Shown here piece by piece: positions 1 through 6,831 of a stretch of 15,204 bases of DNA (the first letter of the stretch is position 1; every line of letters starts with the position of its first letter). The DNA comes from Pseudomonadota bacterium (GTDB lineage Bacteria > Pseudomonadota > Alphaproteobacteria > Acetobacterales > Acetobacteraceae). Below the pieces are notes generated by a model that searched no databases, had not been told where the DNA came from, and worked only from the letters and a program-made list of their open reading frames with translations. The translations under genes were made by a program, and so were the position numbers. The DNA lies in NCBI GenBank assembly GCA_021808985.1, contig JAKBAQ010000041.1:1-15204 (forward strand), in the 5' to 3' direction.

Positions 1-1020
1 ATACGAGATATTCTGCGCCGCGAAAAAGCAAAATGTCATTGTCATCGCGCCGGCCAGCAGCAGCAGGCCATGCTTTTGCCCGAGCCCGTTGAACGCCTGC
101 CGGTAGCGGGAGGTGGTCCGGCCGGCCACGACAAGAGCCGCACATGTTAAGATGACAATGCCCAATGTTCTGAGGGGCAGCACATCAGGCCGCCGCATCA
201 CGCCCATATATAGCGCCAAATTCGGATGCAGCGTGAATACCGGCAGAAAATGCAAAAAAACCAGACCAAACGGCAAATCCATCGCGCCAAATATGCCGCC
301 GAAATGCATTCCCCCCGGAATGATGCTGATCGCCGTAGCTGTCCCCTTAAAAAAAGCCAGCATATAAGCCAGGCCGCAGACCAAGGCGGCCACCGCGACG
401 ATAAATAGCTGCCGGCGCCGCTCACGCAGCACGAGCGCCAGCAGCGCCGCCGGATAAAACTTCATGGCCGCCGCCAGCAGCAATACCGCATAGCCCGCAA
501 GCGCCGCCCAACGGTTCGCCAGCAGCAGCATGACGCTCAACATCACCATCAGAAAAATCACGACATCCAGATTGGCCCGCTCAAGCGCGAGAATAACGGT
601 CTGGGAACAGGTGGCGCAGATGCGGAACAAAAGCTCATCGCGGGAGCGCGGCGCCGGCAGCCAGGCCAGCGCCGCCAGAAACAGCAGGCCCAGCATGAGC
701 CCGCCCGGCATCTGCTCCCGCGGGCCAAGCGGCAGGTAAGCCATGCGCAGCAGAAATGGGGCGTAATTATAGACGCCGCCATGCATGCACGCGCTGGGTG
801 CATAGACATTCACCCCCTCCCGCCAGCAGACAGCAGCCTGAAGCACGGCGCCCAAATCCCCGAACGGGCGCGCCTCCAGCGGCGCGGCGCTCGTGATCAA
901 AACCAGCCGGCTATAAGCCTGCGGCGCGTGCAGCCACAGCATCGCGAACAGCAAATAGAACGCCGCCCCCACCAGCCCCGGCGCCCAGCGGAACAGGAGT
1001 TGCTCAGACCTTCGGGTCAT
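1..1020 (-). CDS. Polytopic membrane protein, DUF2029/GT87-like glycosyltransferase (C-terminus cut off by window edge)
   Basis: The frame is open from an ATG at 1020 to the left edge (340 codons, no stop), so the C-terminus is missing. The protein is very hydrophobic with about eight or more predicted membrane segments. Landmarks are an early loop DLGAVLQAA (about 55-63), NVYAPS...NYAPFL (71-89), LERANLDVVIFLM (146-158), MKFYPAALLAL (186-196) and FFAAQNISY (332-340). The pattern of an E-R-x-N-x-D motif, a K-F-Y-P-A motif and a late aromatic Q-N motif is typical of the DUF2029/GT87 family of polyprenol-phosphate-dependent mannosyltransferases. Those act at the outer face of the inner membrane on lipid or polysaccharide acceptors, but the actual substrate cannot be read here. 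The start overlaps the era stop codon by 17 nt, so it is probably the last or a late gene of the lepB-rnc-era transcript. The family call is by motif resemblance only; a generic uncharacterised membrane protein is the alternative. Confidence 0.72.
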   Translation of the reverse strand, partial: MTRRSEQLLFRWAPGLVGAAFYLLFAMLWLHAPQAYSRLVLITSAAPLEARPFGDLGAVLQAAVCWREGVNVYAPSACMHGGVYNYAPFLLRMAYLPLGPREQMPGGLMLGLLFLAALAWLPAPRSRDELLFRICATCSQTVILALERANLDVVIFLMVMLSVMLLLANRWAALAGYAVLLLAAAMKFYPAALLALVLRERRRQLFIVAVAALVCGLAYMLAFFKGTATAISIIPGGMHFGGIFGAMDLPFGLVFLHFLPVFTLHPNLALYMGVMRRPDVLPLRTLGIVILTCAALVVAGRTTSRYRQAFNGLGQKHGLLLLAGAMTMTFCFFAAQNISY

Positions 1021-1948
1021 TCAGCCCCGTGGCGCGGATACGGGCGGCTTCCTCGTCCCAGCCCGGCCGCTCATTCACCCGCAGAAAAAGGTCGACCTTG
1101 GTTTCCAGCACCTTGGTCAACTCCTTGCGGGCGCGCATGCCGATCTCCTTGATCCGCGCCCCCTTGGCGCCGATGAGAATAGCCTTGTGGCTGGGTTTGG
1201 TGACATAGATCACCGCCTCAACCCGCACGCCCGATTTTTGCACCTTGAAGCTTTCGGTTTCAACCGTGGTGCCGTAGGGAACCTCGTCACGGGTTTGCAG
1301 AAAAATCTGCTCGCGCACAATCTCGGCGGCCAGCAGACGGTCCGGCAGGTCGGTGAGTTCGTCATCAGGGTAGAGATGCGGGCCTTCAGGCAGTTTGGCA
1401 ACACAAAAATCCAGGAGCACCTCCAGCCCGTCGCCGGTGGCGGCCGAGATCATGAAAACCTGCTCAAACTCCGCCAGGGCCGCGAGTTCCTGCGTCAGCG
1501 GCAGCAGCTTCTGGCGGTCTATCAAATCCACCTTGTTGAGCACCAGGGCCAGCTTGCGCCCCGTGGCGGCGATCTGGCCGGTGATCTCGCGCACCGCGCT
1601 GGTGAGGCCCTGCTTGGCGTCAACCAGCAGGAGAACATAGTCGGCCTCCGTGGCGCCATCCCAGGCGGCGGCGACCATCGCGCGGTCCAGCCTGCGCTTG
1701 GGGGCGAAGATGCCGGGCGTGTCAACAAACAATATCTGCGCCGCGCCGCGCGGCAGAATGCCCAGCACGCGCGCGCGCGTGGTCTGGGCCTTGGGCGTCA
1801 CGATCGAGAGCTTGGCGCCGGTGAGGCGGTTGAGCAGCGTGGACTTGCCCGCATTCGGCGCGCCGATGAGGGCGATGAAGCCGCATTTGCTCATAGTCTC
1901 ATGCACGGCGCCCCCACCATCCCCACCCGCTGTCTGCTCTGCGCTCAT
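1004..1948 (-). CDS. era: GTPase Era, 16S rRNA/30S maturation factor
   Basis: Era is an essential GTPase that binds the 3' end of 16S rRNA and helps mature the 30S subunit, acting in the cytoplasm close to RNase III function. The 314-residue protein shows the G1 P-loop GAPNAGKS (29-36), switch region KAQTTRAR (53-60), G3 DTPG (76-79) and G4 NKVD (138-141). A C-terminal KH domain carries ILIGAKGARIKEIG before the final basic/amphipathic helix. Length is near the usual 295-305, with about 18 extra N-terminal residues. The ATG at 1948 overlaps the rnc stop in an ATGA arrangement (1945-1948), which favours translational coupling and this start. A second in-frame ATG at 1894 directly before the core (MSKCGFIALIG) could give the more typical N-terminus. 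Order rnc-era is conserved across proteobacteria. No key residue appears missing. Confidence 0.97.
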   Translation of the reverse strand: MSAEQTAGGDGGGAVHETMSKCGFIALIGAPNAGKSTLLNRLTGAKLSIVTPKAQTTRARVLGILPRGAAQILFVDTPGIFAPKRRLDRAMVAAAWDGATEADYVLLLVDAKQGLTSAVREITGQIAATGRKLALVLNKVDLIDRQKLLPLTQELAALAEFEQVFMISAATGDGLEVLLDFCVAKLPEGPHLYPDDELTDLPDRLLAAEIVREQIFLQTRDEVPYGTTVETESFKVQKSGVRVEAVIYVTKPSHKAILIGAKGARIKEIGMRARKELTKVLETKVDLFLRVNERPGWDEEAARIRATGLNDPKV

Positions 1949-2643
1949 TCCGGTAAAACCCCCAATAACGCCTGCGCCGCCGCCTGCTCCGCGGCGCGTT
2001 TGGAGCCTGCCTCGCCACGCCCCGCCGCATCCCCCACGCTCACCTTGATGACAAAATGCGGCGCGTGCGAGGGACCGGACATTTCCACCAACTCATAGAC
2101 CGGCAGCGGCAGGGCGCGCTTTAGCACCCATTCCTGCAAGGCGGTTTTTGGATCTTTGGGCGGAATGAACTGTTTGTCCACCACATCCCCCATGACCCGG
2201 CGAATAAATTTACGCGACGCGTCCAAGCCGGCGTCAAGATACAAGGCGCCGATAATGGCCTCCAGCGCGTCGGCCAGCACGGTGGCCTGGTTGCGCACGC
2301 CGCGCTTGGCCTCACCCGCCGCGACATTGAGCAAGGGCGCCAGCCCATGATTTTGCGCGATTTCAGCCAGCGCCGGCTTGGAGACCAAGGCGGCCATGCG
2401 CGGGCCGAGCTTGCCCTCCTGCTCGCTGGGGAAGCGCTCGATCAGCCATTCCGCCACCACCAGCCCCAGCACACGGTCGCCGATGAACTCCAGCCGCTCA
2501 TTGGAGCCAACCCCCTTGGCGCCGGCGGCGGAGCGGTGGGTCAGCGCCTCGGCCAGCAGCTCCGGCCGCGCGAAGCGGTGCCCCAGCAGCGCCTGGGCGT
2601 GGTCCAGCCGGCTCAAGAGATTTTGTGGAACATCCGGTCCCAC
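1945..2643 (-). CDS. rnc: Ribonuclease III
   Basis: This is the endoribonuclease that cleaves double-stranded RNA, including the rRNA precursor and regulatory duplexes. The 232-residue length is typical. The catalytic domain has the signature NERLEFIGDRVL (48-59), with acidic residues E52, D56, D125 and E128 (ADALEA) placed as in the Mg2+-binding site of the family. A C-terminal double-stranded RNA-binding domain spans about 160-230, ending AGSKRAAEQAAAQALLG. The start used is a GTG at 2643, inside the end of lepB (31-nt overlap), with no clear Shine-Dalgarno. A TTG ten codons in is an alternative, so the exact N-terminus is uncertain. The gene sits between lepB and era with overlaps on both sides, which implies a shared transcript and possible translational coupling. 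In E. coli RNase III cleaves its own leader; nothing here lets me test that. Confidence 0.97.
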   Translation of the reverse strand: MGPDVPQNLLSRLDHAQALLGHRFARPELLAEALTHRSAAGAKGVGSNERLEFIGDRVLGLVVAEWLIERFPSEQEGKLGPRMAALVSKPALAEIAQNHGLAPLLNVAAGEAKRGVRNQATVLADALEAIIGALYLDAGLDASRKFIRRVMGDVVDKQFIPPKDPKTALQEWVLKRALPLPVYELVEMSGPSHAPHFVIKVSVGDAAGRGEAGSKRAAEQAAAQALLGVLPE

Positions 2644-3359
2644 CGGATTTCAAAAGGCCAGTACCAGAATTCGGCGAAGGGGTGCTTCAGATCGATGGAG
2701 AAGAAAATATAATTCGCCGGGCCAATCACGTTTTCCAGCGGGACATAGCCGACCGGACCATCCATGAACCGCGAATCCTCGGAATCGTCCCGGTTGTCGC
2801 CCATCATGAACAGATCGCCGGCGGGGACGGTATAGAGCGGGGTGTTATTCGCGAAACCGCCATCCGTCTCCTTCAGGATCGCATGGGTTTTGCCGTTGGG
2901 CAGGGTCTCCATATAGTCCCTCGCCACCACGGGGCCGCCGGAGCTGGTGTCGGTATAGTTGCCGATGAAGGTGCGCGGCACGAGCTGGCCGTTGATGTAG
3001 AGCTGCCCATCAGTAACCTGGACGGTATCGCCCGGCAGGCCGATCACGCGCTTGACGAAATCCTCATTGGGCAGGCCGGGCGGGCGAAACACCACCACCG
3101 CGCCGCGCGGCGGCAGCTTGCCCATGATGCGGCCGGAGAAGAAATCCGGCGAGAAGGGGAAGGAGTAATGCGAATAGCCATAGGCGAATTTGTTCACGAA
3201 CAGATAGTCGCCAACCAGCAAAGTGGGGACCATGCTGCCCGAAGGGATGAAAAATGGTTCATAAAGAAAAGTGTGAATCCCCACCGCGATCAGCCCCGCA
3301 TAGAAGATCGTCTTGAAGAATTCAGCCGCCGTGCCGGTTTTGCTTTCGTGCCGCGCCAT
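2613..3359 (-). CDS. lepB: Signal peptidase I
   Basis: This inner-membrane serine protease removes signal peptides from exported proteins on the periplasmic side. The 248-residue protein has one N-terminal membrane segment (about 15-33), then the catalytic PSGSMVPTL with Ser42, and the general-base region NEDFVKRVIGLPGD with Lys103. Box E, GDNRDDSEDSR, follows near the C-terminus. All S26 family boxes are intact. The ATG at 3359 is preferred over an upstream in-frame TTG at 3365 because GGACAGG lies about 7 nt upstream of it. Its stop lies inside rnc. lepB is the first gene of the lepB-rnc-era run in this window and is divergent from the carboxypeptidase gene, with about 80 bp between them for both promoters. 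Neighbouring acpS/pdxJ, often found upstream of lepB in alphaproteobacteria, are absent here. Confidence 0.97.
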   Translation of the reverse strand: MARHESKTGTAAEFFKTIFYAGLIAVGIHTFLYEPFFIPSGSMVPTLLVGDYLFVNKFAYGYSHYSFPFSPDFFSGRIMGKLPPRGAVVVFRPPGLPNEDFVKRVIGLPGDTVQVTDGQLYINGQLVPRTFIGNYTDTSSGGPVVARDYMETLPNGKTHAILKETDGGFANNTPLYTVPAGDLFMMGDNRDDSEDSRFMDGPVGYVPLENVIGPANYIFFSIDLKHPFAEFWYWPFEIRWDRMFHKIS

Positions 3360-3441
3360 GTTCAAACCTGTCCGTTGAGTTGGCGCATCAAGCCCGGCGC
3401 TTGCGGCTTGTCAAGAAATCGGTGCAGAAAGCCCCATCCGT

Positions 3442-4701
3442 ATGCTCCGCATGAAGAAAGACCCGCGCATGATGAAACCGACCGGCATTTCCCTATTCGC
3501 TCTGGGGCTGGCCCTGGCGGCCACCGCCCCGGCATACGCCCATAATGCGGCACACAGCGCGCAGAGCCCGGACACCGTAACCGCCGCTCCCTCAGGCCCG
3601 CCGCCCGTGCCTGACAGCCCGATTGCCGACAAAAGCACCCCCACCCCGCCGGTTCTGCCCCAGGTGACCGCCTATGTGTTGATGGACGCGACAACCGGCG
3701 CGGTGATGGCCGAGGCGGCGCCAAACCTGCAAGTTGCCCCGGCGAGCCTGACCAAGCTGATGACCGCGCATATCACCTATCAGGCGCTGCATGGCGGGTC
3801 GCTGAAGATGGACCAGGTGGTGCCGGTGAGCACGGCCGCCTGGCACGCCGGCGGCTCCACCATGTTTCTGGACCCGAGCAGCGTGGTGACGGTGGACCAG
3901 CTCCTGCACGGGCTGATCATCGTCTCCGGCAATGACGCCGCGGTGGCCCTGGCGCAGCAGATCGCGGGGACACAGAGCGCCTTCGTGCAGATCATGAACA
4001 AGGACGCCGCCCAGATGGGGATGACCAACACGGTCTTCACCAATGTGGACGGCCTGCCCGACCCGGCTGAGCATACCAGCGCCATGGACATCGCCATCCT
4101 CTCGCGCAACATCATCGCCGACGAGCCGGAATTCCTGCACATCTCCAAGCAGCAGAGCTACACCTACGACAACATAACCCAGGCGAGCTGGAACCCCGTG
4201 CTGGCGCACGACTCGACGGTGGACGGGATGAAAACCGGGCTGACCGACGCCTCCGGCCATTGCATTGACGCCACCGCCCAGCGCGGCAACATGCGGCTCA
4301 TCGCCGTGGTGATGGGCGGGCCGACCTGGAGCGCCAGCACCGCCGCGATCGAGGCTCTGCTGGATTATGGCCAGAAATTCTTCACCGACACGACAATCGC
4401 CACCTCCGGCCAGCAGCTGGCCACGCTGGCCAGCAACGCGCTGAATACCGGCAGCGTGGCGGTTGGCCCCGGCAAGGACATCACCCTCACCCTGCCCAAT
4501 GACGCCGCCTCGAAGATTACCAACAGCATCGCCTACACCGCTGATTTGACCCCAGGCACCACCAAGGGCGAAACCCTGGGCACCATCACCTATTCGCTGG
4601 ACGGCAAGCAAATCGCCACCGCCCCCGCGATCGCCCTGGCGGACGAGGCGCCCGCCACTTTCGCCACCAAACTCAAACGCAAGCTGAGCAAATATATATG
4701 A
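3442..4701 (+). CDS. D-alanyl-D-alanine carboxypeptidase (penicillin-binding protein 5/6 family)
   Basis: This is a periplasmic serine peptidase (S11 family) that trims the terminal D-Ala from peptidoglycan pentapeptides. The 419-residue sequence starts with a signal peptide, hydrophobic at about 15-29 with an AYA cleavage site after residue 33. A Pro/Ala-rich stretch follows, then the catalytic core with all three motifs: S102-L-T-K105, S162-G-N164 and K264-T-G266 (DGMKTGLTDASGHC). A C-terminal beta domain follows, ending in a basic amphipathic tail (TKLKRKLSKYI) of the kind PBP5 homologues use for membrane attachment. Four in-frame ATGs (3442, 3451, 3469, 3472) occur and none has a convincing Shine-Dalgarno, so the start is uncertain; all give the same mature protein. 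The stop overlaps the next start (ATGA), so the downstream DUF3297 gene is probably co-translated. The exact paralogue (dacA/C/D/F) cannot be assigned. Confidence 0.95.
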   Translation: MLRMKKDPRMMKPTGISLFALGLALAATAPAYAHNAAHSAQSPDTVTAAPSGPPPVPDSPIADKSTPTPPVLPQVTAYVLMDATTGAVMAEAAPNLQVAPASLTKLMTAHITYQALHGGSLKMDQVVPVSTAAWHAGGSTMFLDPSSVVTVDQLLHGLIIVSGNDAAVALAQQIAGTQSAFVQIMNKDAAQMGMTNTVFTNVDGLPDPAEHTSAMDIAILSRNIIADEPEFLHISKQQSYTYDNITQASWNPVLAHDSTVDGMKTGLTDASGHCIDATAQRGNMRLIAVVMGGPTWSASTAAIEALLDYGQKFFTDTTIATSGQQLATLASNALNTGSVAVGPGKDITLTLPNDAASKITNSIAYTADLTPGTTKGETLGTITYSLDGKQIATAPAIALADEAPATFATKLKRKLSKYI

Positions 4702-4946
4702 GCGACACACCTCCCGACCATCTGAGCAACGACCCGAACTCCCCCTTCTTCGATGAACCGGCGCTGGAGCGCGGCATCGGCATCCGGTTCAACGGAGTCG
4801 AGAAAAACAATGTCGAGGAGTATTGCATCTCCGAGAACTGGGTCCGCGTCGCCGTGGGCAAGACCGTGGACCGCCACGGCAAGCCGCTGACAATGCGTTT
4901 GAAAGGCAAGGTGGAGGCCTATTTCAAACCGGCCACCGCCGATTAA
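4698..4946 (+). CDS. DUF3297 family small protein
   Basis: This is an 82-residue soluble protein of unknown function, recognised as DUF3297 from its conserved core: PALERGIGIRFNGVEKNNVE, then EEYCISENWVRVAVGKTVDR and a final GKPLTMRLKGKVEAYF. No signal peptide, membrane segment or known catalytic motif is present. There is a single conserved-looking Cys in EEYCISE. Some database entries call this family glutathione peroxidase, which the sequence does not support. The start codon overlaps the stop of the carboxypeptidase gene by 4 nt (ATGA), so it is almost certainly translated from the same mRNA. A functional link to cell-wall trimming is suggested only by that coupling. Confidence 0.9.
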   Translation: MSDTPPDHLSNDPNSPFFDEPALERGIGIRFNGVEKNNVEEYCISENWVRVAVGKTVDRHGKPLTMRLKGKVEAYFKPATAD

Positions 4947-4968
4947 GCCGAGAGGAGGCCGCGTTCAC

Positions 4969-5247
4969 ATGAACCATAAGCATCGCAACACGTTGCAGGC
5001 TCTGTTCGCCCATCCGGTCAGCGGCAATATAGACCCGCGCCTGGTCTATGCCGTGATCGAGGCATTGGGCGGTGAAGTGACGCATGGCGGCAGCAGCCAT
5101 GTGAAGGTGAAGCTGAACGGCCATACGCACGGCTTCCACGATACGCAGCATTCGCTCTCCAAGGAGGAGGTCGTGGCGATGCGCAAATTCCTGGAAGCCG
5201 CCGGCATCGACCCCACGCGCGATTTTCCGCCCGAATCCAACGCGTGA
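4969..5247 (+). CDS. HicA-like small protein without a HicB partner
   Basis: This 92-residue basic, His-rich protein begins MNHKHRNTLQALFAHPVSGN and contains IDPRLVYAVIEALGGEV, then HGGSSHVKVKLNGHTHGFHD, then EEVVAMRKFLEAAGID. The layout (helix, GG turn, S-x-H before a strand, a later F-H, C-terminal helix) matches the HicA/YcfA mRNA-interferase-like dsRBD fold. Similar stand-alone proteins in proteobacteria are often annotated as HicA-family toxin or, wrongly, hexulose-6-phosphate synthase. A strong Shine-Dalgarno AGGAGG (4953-4958) lies 10 nt upstream of the ATG. It follows DUF3297 after 22 nt and is probably in the same operon. No HicB-type antitoxin gene lies on either side, so a classical toxin role is doubtful; a housekeeping RNA-binding role is equally possible. 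Confidence 0.85.
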   Translation: MNHKHRNTLQALFAHPVSGNIDPRLVYAVIEALGGEVTHGGSSHVKVKLNGHTHGFHDTQHSLSKEEVVAMRKFLEAAGIDPTRDFPPESNA

Positions 5248-5270
5248 GAGATTGCTTTAACAGCCTCTTC

Positions 5271-5364
5271 AAAAGTTTTTTGGGGTCTGGCCCTTTTTTA
5301 CAAAAAAGGGCCAGAGTCTTAGGGAGCTTTTTATAAAAAGCTCCCCAAACCCCGCAAAAATTTT
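5271..5364. repeat. Nested palindromic element: two perfect hairpins enclosed by an imperfect outer stem
   Basis: This AT-rich spacer holds three inverted repeats. Hairpin 1 has perfect 14-nt arms TCTGGCCCTTTTTT (5286-5299) and AAAAAAGGGCCAGA (5302-5315) with a 2-nt loop. Hairpin 2 is a perfect 24-bp palindrome at 5322-5345, with half-site GGGAGCTTTTTA. The flanks AAAAGTTTTTTGGGGT (5271-5286) and AAACCCCGCAAAAATTTT (5347-5364) can pair over 4+4+5 bp with small mismatches, so the whole can fold as a multi-branch structure. It is not followed by a classical U-run on either strand. It lies between convergent genes and could act as a bidirectional terminator, or be one copy of a dispersed palindromic repeat family. 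Confidence 0.8.
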
Positions 5365-5453
5365 TAATAATTTCAATTTGTTATAAGAGAAAACGTTTAA
5401 AACAGTCGCTAAGCCCAAAAACGCGCGCCCGAACCTGAACCCGCCATTCTATT

Positions 5454-5466
5454 AAAAGTTTTTTGG
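5454..5466 (+). repeat. Second copy of the 13-mer that opens the nested palindrome
   Basis: AAAAGTTTTTTGG at 5454-5466 is identical to 5271-5283, the left end of the nested palindromic element. It lies 27 nt beyond the phaZ stop (5494-5496) in the same spacer. This copy is not followed by the hairpins, so it looks like a remnant or solo terminus. The intervening stretch 5366-5453 is AT-rich at first and shows no gene. Confidence 0.6.
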
Positions 5467-5493
5467 CTCCGCCTGTTACCTTCAAGAAACGCC

Positions 5494-6711
5494 TCAAGCG
5501 CTGAACTGGATGACCTCGCGCACCAGGGGATATATCTCATTCTGCCAGCGCTTGCCGGAGAACACGCCATAATGCCCAACCCCGGTTTGCATATAGTGGC
5601 GTTTGAGCAGCGGGCGCAGGTTGGTGCACAGGTCCAGCGCCGCCGAGGTCTGGCCCAGGCCGCAAATATCATCGCGCTCACCTTCCACGGTGAACACGAA
5701 GGTTTTTTTAATCGCGCCCGGATTAACCTGGCGGCCCTTATATTTCAGCTGCCCCTTGGGAAGCTCATGATCCATGAAAATGCGCTGCACGGTCTCAAGA
5801 TAAAATTCAGCCGGCAGATCCATCACCGCGAGATATTCATCATAGAACTCCCGGTGGCTGGTGGCCGCGTCTTTGTCCTCGGTCGCCAAGGAGCGGAACT
5901 GGCGGATATGCGCGCCGATATGCTTGTCCAGATTCATCGACACGAAGGCGGTGAGCTGCATGAAACCGGGATACACGCGCCGCCCGGCACCACGGTAGCG
6001 CCACGGCACGGTGTCGGTCATCTTCCGCTCGAACCAGGAAATATCCTTGGTCTTGGCGAGCATGTTCACCTTGGTCGGGTTGCGGCGGGTATCTATCGGG
6101 CCGGCCATGAGGGTCATGCTGCGCGGAGTCGCCGGGTTGTTGTCCTCGGCCATCACCGAAACCGCGGTGAGCACCGCCACCGTGGGCTGGCAAACGCCGA
6201 TGACATGGCTGCGCGGGCCGAGATATTCCATGAATTTGATGACATGCTCCACATATTCATCAAAACCGAAGCGCCCGGCATCAACCGGAATATCGCGCGC
6301 GTTATTCCAGTCAGTGATATAGACGTCATGATCTCTCAGCAGCACCTCGGCGGTGTTGCGCAGCAATGTGGCGAAATGGCCCGACAGCGGCGCGACCAGC
6401 AGAACCTTCGGCTGCTTGCGCCCGGTATCTTTCCTGAAGTGGACCAGATTCGCGAATGGCGTGGAATAGACGATCTCGTCTTCAACCTTGACGATACTAT
6501 TGCCGATCTGCACATCGTCGATGGCATAGTCCGGCCGCTTATGCGTGGTGCCGGAATAGCCGAAAACATCCAGCGCCGCGGTAATGTGGCGCAACGCGAT
6601 ACCGTAGGGCTGGCTTGGCGTGATGCTGCGCAACAGAGTGCTGCTGTTGCGGGCAAATAACCGGAACGGGTCCATGATATCGGCTTGCGCCTGATACATC
6701 TGGTAGATCAT
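5494..6711 (-). CDS. phaZ: Intracellular poly(3-hydroxybutyrate) depolymerase
   Basis: This enzyme mobilises the cell's stored polyhydroxyalkanoate by hydrolysing or thiolysing amorphous PHB granules. The 405-residue protein matches the PhaZ1 (Ralstonia-type, Cys-nucleophile) family: MYQAQADIMDPFR at the N-terminus, PLSGHFATLLR (108-118) and YITDWNNARDIP (131-142). The lipase-box-like GVCQP carries Cys174, and EGERDDICG has the candidate Asp347. GVGHYGVFSG carries His380. These fit the Cys-Asp-His triad known for R. eutropha PhaZ1. No signal peptide is seen, consistent with an intracellular enzyme. An AGGA (6719-6722) precedes the ATG by 7 nt. It stands alone between convergent and divergent neighbours; no phaC, phasin or phaR lies in the window. 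Presence implies that the organism makes PHB. Confidence 0.95.
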   Translation of the reverse strand: MIYQMYQAQADIMDPFRLFARNSSTLLRSITPSQPYGIALRHITAALDVFGYSGTTHKRPDYAIDDVQIGNSIVKVEDEIVYSTPFANLVHFRKDTGRKQPKVLLVAPLSGHFATLLRNTAEVLLRDHDVYITDWNNARDIPVDAGRFGFDEYVEHVIKFMEYLGPRSHVIGVCQPTVAVLTAVSVMAEDNNPATPRSMTLMAGPIDTRRNPTKVNMLAKTKDISWFERKMTDTVPWRYRGAGRRVYPGFMQLTAFVSMNLDKHIGAHIRQFRSLATEDKDAATSHREFYDEYLAVMDLPAEFYLETVQRIFMDHELPKGQLKYKGRQVNPGAIKKTFVFTVEGERDDICGLGQTSAALDLCTNLRPLLKRHYMQTGVGHYGVFSGKRWQNEIYPLVREVIQFSA

Positions 6712-6831
6712 AGTTCAATCCTAAACCGAAGAAGTTATCGGTATGTTTCGTATGCAGGCTAGTACGTCATTGTACGGTTGACCAGTGTTTGATAATAATG
6801 TGTCTATTTTATGAAAAAGGAAAGGGCGATT
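6712..6831. promoter_or_regulatory. AT-rich divergent promoter region between phaZ and the GST gene
   Basis: This 120-bp stretch separates two divergent starts and is clearly more AT-rich than its flanks. On the plus strand GATAAT (6791-6796) resembles a -10 box, but no well-spaced TTGACA partner is present; TTGTAC at 6770-6775 is 15 nt upstream. On the minus strand TACAAT overlaps the same TTGTAC-region sequence and also lacks a good -35. I see promoters as likely from position, without a defensible exact box. Confidence 0.35.

Noticed and set aside
1187..2098. 303-codon plus-strand frame opposite era and rnc
   Set aside because: Shadow of two essential, motif-complete genes; His/Gln/Arg-rich with no family resemblance.
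3592..4710. 372-codon minus-strand frame opposite the carboxypeptidase gene
   Set aside because: Antisense shadow; Gly/His/Arg-rich, no domain, while the plus strand carries all three penicillin-binding motifs.
4969..5247. Hexulose-6-phosphate synthase annotation often given to proteins like this
   Set aside because: At 92 residues it is far too short for that TIM-barrel enzyme and its motifs are HicA-like.
6770..6798. Sigma-70 promoter TTGTAC/GATAAT for the GST gene
   Set aside because: The -35 matches at only three of six bases and the spacing to GATAAT is 15 nt, so no exact promoter is claimed.
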